Positions 50,918 through 59,912 of a DNA stretch of 64,000 nucleotides are shown one piece after another; the first letter of the stretch is position 1, and each line of letters opens with the position of its first letter. The position numbers and the translations under genes are program-made. The stretch is taken from NCBI GenBank assembly GCA_964035575.1, contig OZ037907.1, positions 434,001 through 498,000 on the forward strand, in the 5' to 3' direction. Source of the DNA: Rhynchopus sp. YZ270_cl-10. Taxonomy: Eukaryota > Euglenozoa > Diplonemea > Diplonemida > Diplonemidae. Below the pieces are notes generated by a model. That model was not told where the DNA came from, did not search any database, and saw only the letters and a list, made by a program, of their open reading frames with translations.

Positions 50918-52585
50918 TTTATATCACATGTGAAAATGACTTTTTGCTGGGATCCTTCACAAACGGGGCGTGAAATAAAGTGAGCTTTTTTTCACGCTTG
51001 CTCTTAGTAATTTCGCTGGAGGCGTGAAAAAAAGTTTCACTGGCGTGAAAAAAAGTTTCACTGTTTTCTGTCAGTCACAAAACCACACACTCCACCCTAC
51101 AAATCATGCCAAGGACCAAGAAGAAGGAGGCTATGGAGGATCTGTATGAGACCGAGCTTCTGGCAGGGTTGAAGTCAAGCACTGCATACAAAACGGAGTG
51201 GAATAAGTTTTTACAACACAATAAAATCACGGGGCGGAAGCAGCCAAGAGAAGAACATGTGGTCTCTTACTTGACACACCTGCGCGAAGAACGCAGCTAC
51301 AAAGCCAGCTCATTATGGTCGTGCTACTCTAAGCTCAACTTTATGTTCAAGACGGAGTTCGACTTTTCACTAAAGGAGTACCACCGCATCGGGCTGTTGC
51401 TGAAGACCTGGGGAAGTGACGAATCGACGAAGAAGAGCAAGACGTTTTCGAAGGGAGAAGTGGAGATGTTTCTCAAGATGAGCGAGTTGAGCGACTGCTA
51501 CTGGTGTGTCCGCAAGGCTTACGTCGCGGTGTGTTTTCTGTCGGGAATGAGATGCACAGAAGCACTGATGCTTGAGATGACAAATTATCAGGAATCACCA
51601 GTGGGATACCTCTTCACGTACCAGCACTGTGCTAAGGTGAAAAAGGCCGACATGGAGCGTGGGAGGTTTGTGGTACCAAGAGACAGCATCTACTTTTGTG
51701 TGGTGGAGGAGTACCTGAACCGGCGCTCACCAGTTTCACAGGAGGGTCGCTTCTTCATCACTGGAACTAAGACGACAGCTGACAGAACTACTACTGGGAC
51801 CTTTCGTGTGCAACCTCTTGGCATCAACAAAATGTACGGCATACCTGCAGAAGTCGCGAGGGTGCTTGCGCTGGACGGTTCGTACACTGGGCACAGCTTC
51901 CGCAGGTCTTCTGCGACTCAAGCCGCTGAGGCAGGAGCATCTATTGTACAGATGCAACGCCACTATGGGTGGGTCAGTCAGGCAATGCCACAAAGGTACA
52001 CCGAAGTCACACAGGCCGGTCAAGTTGCGATGTCACAGCTGTTGACACAGAACAACAGTCCCCCAACTCAGACGCCACAAGAAGTCAAGATTAACATCAA
52101 TGTGCAACAGAACAAACCATGATCATGAGTGCAAAAAAAAAAACCCCCCTTCTGTGATGCTCTATACACCTGCCCCCCCCCTACAGGCGAGATGAGTGGT
52201 GACATCTTGTAATTAGTACCAGTCATAGGAGGCATATATCAAAAAAAGTAACCCCTTCCCTGCTTTTGATTGATGTTCACATGTTCCCCTACTCTCATTC
52301 ACACTCTCACTTACAGGTACCCACATTTTGTTCATAAAATCACTCTATTTTACGTCTCGTTTGTGAAGGATCCCAGCAAAAATATCATTTTCACTTGTAA
52401 AACAAAACTACGTATTAGTTTGAAATAAAGTGCGTTTTTTCACTTCCACGTATTTTGTCTCACTCGTGCTCTATTATTGCCCTCGCCTGCGGCTCGGGCA
52501 ATAAACTCTCACTCGTGAGCCAAAATTACGTGGGCGTGAAAAAAAGTGCACTTTATTTCACGCTAATAATTAGTTATTTTTTTTC
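50918..52585 (+). mobile_element. tyrosine-recombinase element, unit B
   Basis: Mirror image of unit A, apparently identical apart from the Cys/Ser75 codon (read TCT here). Near-complete identity of both arms indicates very recent duplication, a copy-choice or hairpin-resolution event, or homogenisation. Confidence 0.82.
51106..52122 (+). CDS. tyrosine recombinase, unit B
   Basis: 338 residues, same protein as unit A except Ser75. The full catalytic set R149, H263, R266, W289 and Y298 is present. It starts 189 bases inside the element end, after the two GTGAAA-TTTCAC palindromic repeats, which are well placed to bind the recombinase or serve as its promoter. Units A and B are divergent, with starts 412 bases apart, so the palindrome centre may be a shared bidirectional control region. 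Confidence 0.9.
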   Translation: MPRTKKKEAMEDLYETELLAGLKSSTAYKTEWNKFLQHNKITGRKQPREEHVVSYLTHLREERSYKASSLWSCYSKLNFMFKTEFDFSLKEYHRIGLLLKTWGSDESTKKSKTFSKGEVEMFLKMSELSDCYWCVRKAYVAVCFLSGMRCTEALMLEMTNYQESPVGYLFTYQHCAKVKKADMERGRFVVPRDSIYFCVVEEYLNRRSPVSQEGRFFITGTKTTADRTTTGTFRVQPLGINKMYGIPAEVARVLALDGSYTGHSFRRSSATQAAEAGASIVQMQRHYGWVSQAMPQRYTEVTQAGQVAMSQLLTQNNSPPTQTPQEVKININVQQNKP

Positions 52586-52669
52586 CTTAGGGATTTTTCC
52601 GGGTACTTAGCGAAATTTTCGCCACCAAAAGCTGGCCCCTTACACGGTCCCTGTGGCCTCGGGACCAGT

Positions 52670-52990
52670 TCAGTACACAAGGTATGACCAAAATAGCCGT
52701 ATTTTGGCTGAAAATTTGACTTGAAAATTTTTTTCATAATTTGCCCAATCTGAGGTTTTCATTGGATTCTCCCGTGGGCAGGAAGAGCAGCTGAGGGGAC
52801 GACACTGCCGGCACGCCCAAGCCACGCACTCCCCGCACTGCCAGTGCTGCTCACTGCCGAGGACAGCAGACCCGCACACCTCACATTTCCCGAAGGGCGA
52901 AAAAAAAAATTTTTTTTTGGTCAAAAATCGCCTTGTATAACCACTGTATTGGTGTAGGCTTATACACAGAAGTGTGTTTTGTGTAACCAC
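52670..52990 (-). other. Cys-rich zinc-finger-like frame in the composite element
   Basis: About 106 codons. The central part reads GKCEVCGSAVLGSEQHWQCG, ECVAWACRQCRPLSCSSCP, with paired Cys spaced like a treble-clef or RING/PHD-type zinc site. The flanks are Phe/Lys low-complexity. It could be an exon of a transposase or of a captured gene. It lies between unit B and the right TIR and is the only protein-like part of the element outside the recombinase units. Confidence 0.35.
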
Positions 52991-53387
52991 AGATGGTCAA
53001 AACACCCGATTTTTGCGTTTTTTTTGCATTTTTTGGTGCCCAAAAACCCAGGTCAGGGGTCGAAATTTTCCCGAAAAAAAAATTTTTTTTTTCGAGATTT
53101 TTTGATTTTTTGCTAAGGCGCTGGCCATACTAAACGTACGGTATACACACAAAATGGCCGTGGAATAAATATGTGATGCTCAAAAGTGCTCGTAAGTGCG
53201 TTTTTTTGCATTTTTGGGTGCCACAGGACCCAACCCAGGGCCGAAAAAAAAATTTTTTTTCAGCTGAAATTTGTCTTTGCCAAAAAAAATTTTTTGGGGC
53301 CCCGGGGTCCCAGGGGTCCCGGACCCCCAGACTGGGGGTCCGGGACCCCTGGGGACCCCTGATTCAGGGGTCCCGTTGGTAGCCTTG

Positions 53388-53507
53388 AAGTACGTTATTG
53401 AGGACAGAGAAAGGAGAGGGTAAGGGAGGTGTGAGAGGTTTGCTTTTGTTCAGTGTCTTGATAAACAATATTAAACAAGATATGGGAGAATTTCGTGAAC
53501 AACAAAA
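53388..53507 (-). promoter_or_regulatory. shared upstream region, DUF1399 copy 2, distal part
   Basis: AAGTACGTTATTGAGGACAG to AATATTAAACAAGATATGGG and GAATTTCGTGAAC, as in copies 1 and 3; it was separated from its gene by the insertion. Confidence 0.6.
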
Positions 53508-54443
53508 ATAGAATATTATTTGAAAAACAAAATCTTGAAAAGGATGAAACTGGTCCTTGTGCACGCGTCTTATAAAGGGATTCAATGGAAGGGCGAACAC
53601 AAACCTCAGCCTATGTGCGATAATTAATCTTTGCGCTTCAAGCAAGCAATTTAAATGAGCAGGAGTGCTCTGTTCTAACTGCTGCTAGTTTTTCTTCAAT
53701 GAAGCAATTTCGCGCACCATGAGGGGTGTGTTACACTAACTGTTCGATTGTTCGTTTCATGTGCCCTTTCGTTGTCAAGACAGGTTCTGGACAACGATTC
53801 CATGAATGTGGAGGGGAGAGAATAAAGAGGACGAGTGAACATGAAAATGATAGAGTACATGTACATTTGTGTGCAAAGGCATATAAAAAAGGCTTGTAAA
53901 GATTGTGGCAAGGCTCATGTGCTTAAAGTCAGCTTCAGAGATCTCAGAGAGAATTTGATTTGGGTGGAAATATATAAAGGAGCTGTGCGCAGGACAAGGT
54001 GGGTTGCTCAAGACTCGCAGGGTACGAAACCCGATGTGGTGCGTGCGGGAGAAGGTTTTGCATTTAAAGCAAACACTTTTGGAGAACGTGAAGATGGGGA
54101 TGCATACTAATTCACCCATCTTCTCTGTTTCCGGGTTCAACTTGAAATTATGTTTTCCCGATGAAATCACGTCGAAAGAAACCAGCACTGCGGCGTTGCC
54201 AAGTATCAGTTAGTGACAACGCAGACACGCGAAAGCCCGCGTCGTGCTGGAATCGGTAAATATGTTGCGAGAAGAGCAGACCTGATGATGTGTCAAGAAA
54301 AAGTTGTAATATAAAAGCAACGAGAAAAATAAAAATAAAAACAGCAAGAGAGGCGGGGAGACAGACAAAGCTTTTTGAGGGTTTTCATCCATGGTTGCTC
54401 CTCACCAAAACAAAACTCAAAATATGACACATCTTTGAACACC

Positions 54444-55457
54444 TTATCCCCCACCACAGCCTCCACCACCTCCTCCTCCGCCCCCACCTCCACCACCACC
54501 ACAGCCACCTCCACCTCCTCCACAGCCGCCACCTCCTCCACCGCACCCACCACCACCTCCTCCACACCCGCCTCCACCTCCACCTCCGCCTCCGCCACAG
54601 CCACCACCGCCGCACCCACCACCACATGCAGCACCACCACCATCACCACCACCACCGTCACCACAGCCACAGCCACCACCTTCGTGGCCTGCTGCACAGG
54701 CGGCACCTTCACCACAGTCGCAGAAGGCAGCACCACACGCAGCACCAACCATGAACTCAGGGCCGTGCGCATCGTAGCCACCACCGTAGTTCTTGTTCCA
54801 CAGCGTGCGTGTGTCCGCCCGACTCCGCTCCAGTGAAGCGTCCGCAATCTCGTCATTGTGGTCCAGAAGCTTCCCCTTCCGCAGCTTCTTCGTTGTCTTC
54901 ACGTAGGACTCGTGGTGCTGCATGTGTGCATGCCACACAAGGTCAATCCCAAGTGTCGGCACAACAACCGTCGTCGGGTATTTCCCCGAAAGCAGAAGAA
55001 ACTTCTGGTACCGGAACACAAGCTTCTTCACAGCAGTTGTGTCAAGCGGGCCGGGGATGGCAGTGATCATCTTCGACCCTGTTTCGATCTGGCGTGCAAC
55101 CATTGCAGCAAGGTCAAAGCCAGGCTTGCCGGGCTTGTCCTTGTCACGTCTGTCGTAGTACGCGGGACGTAGCTTGTGCACACTCACGACGAGGATGCTC
55201 AGGAGCTGTGCACGCGACACAAGTTCGGGCTTCTGTGTGATCGGGTCAACCAACTGCTCGGGGAGAACGTTGCGTTTGCCGTCAACATTGGGTGTTGCCT
55301 TGAGACGGGCGATGTAGATATTAGCTGCAGCACGTCCCTCGGCCTCTGTGATGTTCTGCCTTGCCACCTCAGAGAGCAGGGAGTGGTACCACTTCACTGT
55401 GTCTGCGATGGGGCATTTGAAGCTCACACGCTTTCCGCTGGAGTTGCACTGGCCCAT
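54444..55457 (-). CDS. DUF1399 (GRDP-like) protein with Gly/Cys tail, copy 3
   Basis: 337 residues, starting MGQCNSSGKR (myristoyl Gly2, Cys4). The core matches copy 1, with small changes such as DIYIARLKATPNVDG-type variation in residues 45-62. The DUF1399 motif DLVWHAHMQHHESY is intact. The tail is the longest of the four, about 95 residues of Gly and Cys, with runs of ten or more Gly, reflecting CCACC-type repeat expansion. The stop falls just after the array. It is almost identical to copy 4, as expected of the tandem duplication. Confidence 0.8.
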   Translation of the reverse strand: MGQCNSSGKRVSFKCPIADTVKWYHSLLSEVARQNITEAEGRAAANIYIARLKATPNVDGKRNVLPEQLVDPITQKPELVSRAQLLSILVVSVHKLRPAYYDRRDKDKPGKPGFDLAAMVARQIETGSKMITAIPGPLDTTAVKKLVFRYQKFLLLSGKYPTTVVVPTLGIDLVWHAHMQHHESYVKTTKKLRKGKLLDHNDEIADASLERSRADTRTLWNKNYGGGYDAHGPEFMVGAACGAAFCDCGEGAACAAGHEGGGCGCGDGGGGDGGGAACGGGCGGGGCGGGGGGGGGGCGGGGGGCGGGGGGCGGGGGGCGGGGGGGGGGGGGGCGGG

Positions 55458-55476
55458 TATGTGTGCTGTGTGTTGT

Positions 55477-55640
55477 CAATAATAGTATTTATGGAATCTG
55501 CGGTGTGATGCTAGCAAAGCACGTTATTGAGGACAGAGAAAGGAGAGAGGGAAAGGGGGTAAGAGAGGTGTGAGAGGTCTGCTGTTGTTCAGTGTCTTGA
55601 TAAACAATATTAAACAAGATATGGGAGAATTTCGTGAACA
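55477..55640 (-). promoter_or_regulatory. shared upstream region, DUF1399 copy 3
   Basis: Same blocks as in copy 1: AGTATTTATGGAATCTGCGG, GATGCTAGCAAAGCACGTTA, GGTAAGAGAGGTGTGAGAGG, ATAAACAATATTAAACAAGA, GAATTTCGTGAAC. Confidence 0.62.
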
Positions 55641-56719
55641 ACAAAAATAGTAACTCTGACAGGAAAGTAAAAGGGAAGAACATGGTTTTTTCGTTGATTG
55701 CACAATTACCCTGTTTGGGGGGTGATTGGCGACCGTATCAGAGCAACTACTTCTCCTTGAAGCTACGCTTGAAGGTATAAAAATAGAATATTATTTGAAA
55801 AACAAAATCTTGAAAAGGATGAAACTGGTCCTTGTGCACGCGTCTTATAAAGGGATTCAATGGAAGGGCGAACACAAACCTCAGCCTATGTGCGATAATT
55901 AAGCTTTGCGCTTCAAGCAAGCAATTTAAATGAGCAGGAGTGCTCTGTTCTAACTGCTGCTAGTTTTTCTTCAATGAAGCAATTTCGCGCACCATGAGGG
56001 GTGTGTTACACTAACTGTTCGATTGTTCGTTTCATGTGCCCTTTCGTTGTCAAGACAGGTTCTGGACAACGATTCCATGAATGTGGAGGGGAGAGAATAA
56101 AGAGGACGAGTGAACATGAGAATGATAGAGTACATTTGTGCAAAGGAATATAAAATAATGTTGTAAAGATTGTGGCAAGGCTCATGTGCTTAAAGTCAGC
56201 CTCAGAGATCTCAGAGAGAATTTGATTTGGGTGGAAATATATAAAGGAGCTGTGCTCAGGGCAAGGTGGGTTGCTCAAGACTCGCAGGGTACGAAACCCG
56301 ATGTGGTGCGTGCGGGAGAAGGTTTTGCATTTAAAGCAAACACTTTTGGAGAACGTGAAGATGGGGATGCATACTAATTCACCCATCTTCTCTGTTTCCG
56401 GGTTCAACTTGAAATTATGTTTTCCCGATGAAATCACGTCGAAAGAAACCAGCACTGCGGCGTTGCCAAGTATCAGTTAGTGACAACGCAGACACGCGAA
56501 AGCCCGCGTCGTGCTGGAATCTGTAAATATGTTGCGAGAAGAGCAGACCTGATGATGTGTCAAGAAAAAGTTGTAATATAAAAGCAACGAGAAAAATAAA
56601 AATAAAAACAAAAACGGCAAGAGAGGCGAGGCGGGGAGACAGACAAAGCTTTTTGAGGGCTTTCATCCATGGTTGCTCCTCACCAAAACAAAACTCAAAA
56701 TATGACACATCTTTGCAAC

Positions 56720-57712
56720 TTAATCCCCACCTCCTCCACACCCTCCACCACCACCACAGCCACCTCCACCACCCCCACAGCCGCCACCTCCTCCACCGCA
56801 CCCACCACCACCTCCTCCACACCCGCCTCCACCTCCACCTCCGCCTCCGCCACAGCCACCACCGCCGCACCCACCACCACATGCAGCACCACCACCATCA
56901 CCACCACCACCGTCACCACAGCCACAGCCACCACCTTCGTGGCCTGCTGCACAGGCGGCACCTTCACCACAGTCGCAGAAGGCAGCACCACACGCAGCAC
57001 CAACCATGAACTCAGGGCCGTGCGCATCGTAGCCACCACCGTAGTTCTTGTTCCACAGCGTGCGTGTGTCCGCCCGACTCCGCTCCAGTGAAGCGTCCGC
57101 AATCTCGTCATTGTGGTCCAGAAGCTTCCCCTTCCGCAGCTTCTTCGTTGTCTTCACGTAGGACTCGTGGTGCTGCATGTGTGCATGCCACACAAGGTCA
57201 ATCCCAAGTGTCGGCACAACAACCGTCGTCGGGTATTTCCCCGAAAGCAGAAGAAACTTCTGGTACCGGAACACAAGCTTCTTCACAGCAGTTGTGTCAA
57301 GCGGGCCGGGGATGGCAGTGATCATCTTCGACCCTGTTTCGATCTGGCGTGCAACCATTGCAGCAAGGTCAAAGCCAGGCTTGCCGGGCTTGTCCTTGTC
57401 ACGTCTGTTGTAGTACGCGGGACGTAGCTTGTGCACACTCACGACGAGGATACACAGGAGCTGTCCACGCGACACGAGTTCGGGCTTCTGTGTGATCGGG
57501 TCAACCAACTGCTCGGGGAGAACGTTGCGTTTGCCGTCAACATTGGGTGTTGCCTTGAGACGGGCGATGTATTCCTTAGCTGCAGCACGTCCCTCGGCCT
57601 CTGTGACGTTCTGCCTTGCCACCTCAGAGAGCAGGGAGTGGTACCACTTCACTGTGTCTGCGATGGGGCATTTGAAGCTCACACGCTTTCCGCTGGAGTT
57701 GCACTGGCCCAT
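56720..57712 (-). CDS. DUF1399 (GRDP-like) protein with Gly/Cys tail, copy 4
   Basis: 330 residues when started at the Met of MGQCNSSGKR (57712). Six more codons are open upstream (MTTHNT), but that start would bury the acylation signal found in the sister copies, so the inner ATG is chosen. The DUF1399 core is intact. The tail of about 85 Gly/Cys residues ends GGGD, as in copy 2. Only the proximal part of the shared upstream region is retained (57725-57775); beyond it the sequence diverges, so this copy may lack distal control elements. Confidence 0.8.
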   Translation of the reverse strand: MGQCNSSGKRVSFKCPIADTVKWYHSLLSEVARQNVTEAEGRAAAKEYIARLKATPNVDGKRNVLPEQLVDPITQKPELVSRGQLLCILVVSVHKLRPAYYNRRDKDKPGKPGFDLAAMVARQIETGSKMITAIPGPLDTTAVKKLVFRYQKFLLLSGKYPTTVVVPTLGIDLVWHAHMQHHESYVKTTKKLRKGKLLDHNDEIADASLERSRADTRTLWNKNYGGGYDAHGPEFMVGAACGAAFCDCGEGAACAAGHEGGGCGCGDGGGGDGGGAACGGGCGGGGCGGGGGGGGGGCGGGGGGCGGGGGGCGGGGGGCGGGGGCGGGGD

Positions 57713-57724
57713 TGTGTTGTGTGT

Positions 57725-57775
57725 TGTCAATAATAGTATTTATGGGATCTGCGGTGTGTGGCTAGCTAAGCACAA
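57725..57775 (-). promoter_or_regulatory. shared upstream region, DUF1399 copy 4, proximal part only
   Basis: AGTATTTATGGGATCTGCGG and GTGTGTGGCTAGCTAAGCAC. The distal blocks (AACAATATTAAACAAG, TTTCGTGAA) are absent. Confidence 0.55.
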
Positions 57776-58508
57776 CAGGCTTTGAAGTACTGCACACAAA
57801 AAAGGAGGACACGTTTTCTTTTTTCTTTTTGAAAGATGAACGTGTCACACAGGCACACAAGGGAACGTTGCTATACCTGGTACGTCTACCAAGCACCCGG
57901 CGAGGACAAAGCTGGGGGTCAGGCAATAAGGGAGTGAGCAATATGCTAGAGTTTGCAGTATGTCGGGGGGGAAACACATAGTGAAGACTATCTATATGGG
58001 GGGCTACACTAATCCAACAAATCAAAAAGAAAAAAGGAAAAAAAAAGATGGAGAAAAAAAAAAAAGCTCGGGTAGCGCAGGGACACAACACCGGGGACAT
58101 TGCACAGAGGGGAAAGCTTTGTGGTGTGTGTGTGCCTCGATGGAAACCCTGTACCCTGGCCGGTATTCTTTCCTGGGTGCACTTCAGGTTCGATCACACC
58201 CATTATTGGAATCTGACACAGGGTACGTCTCACATATTCATTGCGTTTATTCAGCGTTTTCTTTTTGTCAGGATGGTGTGGCTGAACCCAAAAAAAAGGG
58301 TATTATTTAGCAGTTTGTTAGCACTTTGTTAGCATGCATTTTTGGGGGGGTGGTGTATAAAAAAAATTTTCCCCACGGGTGTTGGAAAAAAAATATTTTT
58401 TTCCGTTGGTGAGCTTTTTAACGCCGGCATTTGCATTTCCGGAATCCGTCCGGCCAGTGGTGGGGTCAATTCGCCGAAATGGACAAGTTCTCGTTTTTGG
58501 TCAATTTC

Positions 58509-58742
58509 CGCAGTATACGCAGTATACACAGTATACACAGTATACACAGTATACACAGTATACACAGTATACACAGTATACACAGTATACACAGTATACA
58601 CAGTATACACAGTATACACAGTATACACAGTATACACAGTATACACAGTATACACAGTATACACAGTATACACAGTATACACAGTATACACAGTATACAC
58701 AGTATACACAGTATACACAGTATACACAGTATACACAGCATA
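58509..58742. repeat. (CAGTATACA)n minisatellite
   Basis: About 25 tandem copies of a 9-base unit containing the palindrome GTATAC. All frames are open in both directions, so apparent proteins here are artefacts. Confidence 0.95.
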
Positions 58743-58912
58743 CTCAGGGGGAAAACTCACTTTGTGGGCGCCGCAGGCGCCGCAGGTACGCGTTTTTCGT
58801 GATTTTTTCCAGCCCCGTTCTGTGCGTTCTTTTGACTCAGCGAGTCGATTGCGTTCAACGGTCACACATGGGTATGCAAGAGTGGAGGCGCGCCAACAGG
58901 GGGAGTGGAAAA

Positions 58913-59909
58913 ACCAATGAGGTGATCCAGCGCACACTTTTCCACACGTTTTCACACCGTGAAAACGTGTGAAACCAAGGTGAAAATGTGTGAAACCAAG
59001 TGAAAATATGTGAAACCAAGGTGAAAATGTGTGAAATCAAGTGAAAACGTGTGAAACCAAGGTGAAAATGTGTGAAATCAAGTGAAAACGTGTGAAACCA
59101 AGGTGAAAATGTGTGAAACCAAGTGAAAATATGTGAAACCTAGTGAAAATGTGTGAAACCATGTGAAACCATGTGAAACCAAGTGAAAATATGTGAAACC
59201 TAGTGAAAACGTGTGAAACCAAGGTGAAAATGTGTGAAATCAAGTGAAAACGTGTGAAACCAAGGTGAAAATGTGTGAAACCAAGTGAAAATATGTGAAA
59301 CCTAGTGAAAATGTGTGAAACCATGTGAAACCATGTGAAACCAAGTGAAAATATGTGAAACCTAGTGAAAATGTGTGAAACCATGTGAAACCATGTGAAA
59401 CCAAGTGAAAATATGTGAAATCAAGTGAAAACGTGTGAAACCAAGGTGAAAATGTGTGAAACCAAGTGAAAATATGTGAAACCTAGTGAAAATGTGTGAA
59501 ACCATGTGAAACCATGTGAAACCAAGTGAAAATATGTGAAACCTAGTGAAAACGTGTGAAACCAAGGTGAAAATGTGTGAAACCAAGTGAAAATATGTGA
59601 AACCTAGTGAAAATGTGTGAAACCATGTGAAACCATGTGAAACCAAGTGAAAATATGTGAAATCAAGTGAAAATGTGTGAAACCATGTGAAAACACCAAG
59701 TTTTTTTTCTGGAGGAATCCACTCAGAGTGCGTGAAGCAGTTTTTTTTTCACTTTCGTACACACTTTTTCACACCGTGAAACCATGTGAAAATGTGTGAA
59801 ACCAAGTGAAAATGTGTGAAATCATGTGAAACCATGTGAAAATGTGTGAAAATGTGTGAAACCAAGTGAAAATGTGTGAAAAAGCGTGAGACTGGATCAC
59901 CTCAACCAA
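58913..59909. mobile_element. 987-bp element made of GTGAAA minisatellite, with TIRs and 5-bp target duplication
   Basis: The element runs 58918-59904. Its ends are TGAGGTGATCCAG and CTGGATCACCTCA, flanked by ACCAA (58913-58917 and 59905-59909). The interior is almost entirely GTGAAACC / GTGAAAAT words, 9-12 bases apart, arranged in higher-order repeats of about 70-120 bases (for example AACCATGTGAAACCATGTGA). It has no coding capacity. Recombinase unit C starts three bases beyond its right duplication. Confidence 0.8.
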
Positions 59910-59912
59910 GGT

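Larger units (their letters stand above)
49144..53394. mobile_element. 4.2-kb composite element with 21-bp TIRs and 7-bp target duplication
   Basis: The element runs 49151-53387. Its ends begin CAAGGCTACCAACGGGACCC and are perfect inverted repeats over 21 bases, followed inward by GGGGTCC/GGACCCC words. The flanks repeat AAGTACG (49144-49150 and 53388-53394). The uninterrupted target is visible in DUF1399 copy 1 (GCAAAGTACGTTATTGAGG), so insertion is certain. Most of the interior is two tyrosine-recombinase units in inverted orientation; the remainder (52590-53280) holds a Cys-rich frame and G/C-rich repeats. The superfamily is not assigned: CAAGG ends recall hAT, but the duplication reads as 7 bases. 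Confidence 0.85.
53517..55783. repeat. tandem duplication, unit 1 (2.2 kb with DUF1399 copy 3)
   Basis: From AATATTATTTGAAAAACAAA through GATGAAACTGGTCCTTGTGC and the TATAAAGGAG unit to the gene's upstream region; repeated at about 55786-57770 with a few small indels. The minus strand of both spacers has a related open frame of 137-149 codons (53775-54188 and 56006-56455), which I do not accept as a gene. Confidence 0.7.

Noticed and set aside
53775-56455. Related minus-strand frames of 137 and 149 codons in the two tandem spacers
   Set aside because: Similarity follows from the DNA duplication; the composition is Phe/His/Ser-rich, there is no domain, and the plus strand of the same DNA looks more protein-like.
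58342-58972. Long frames reading TVYTVY, QYTQYT or HSIHSI
   Set aside because: Translation of the 9-bp minisatellite; open on both strands.
59037-59646. Frames reading FHTFSLGFTWFHMVSH
   Set aside because: Translation of the GTGAAA minisatellite; no independent support.
58950-59890. Possible CRISPR array
   Set aside because: Repeats are 9-12 bases without unique spacers of constant length, the host is eukaryotic and there are no cas genes; it is a minisatellite.
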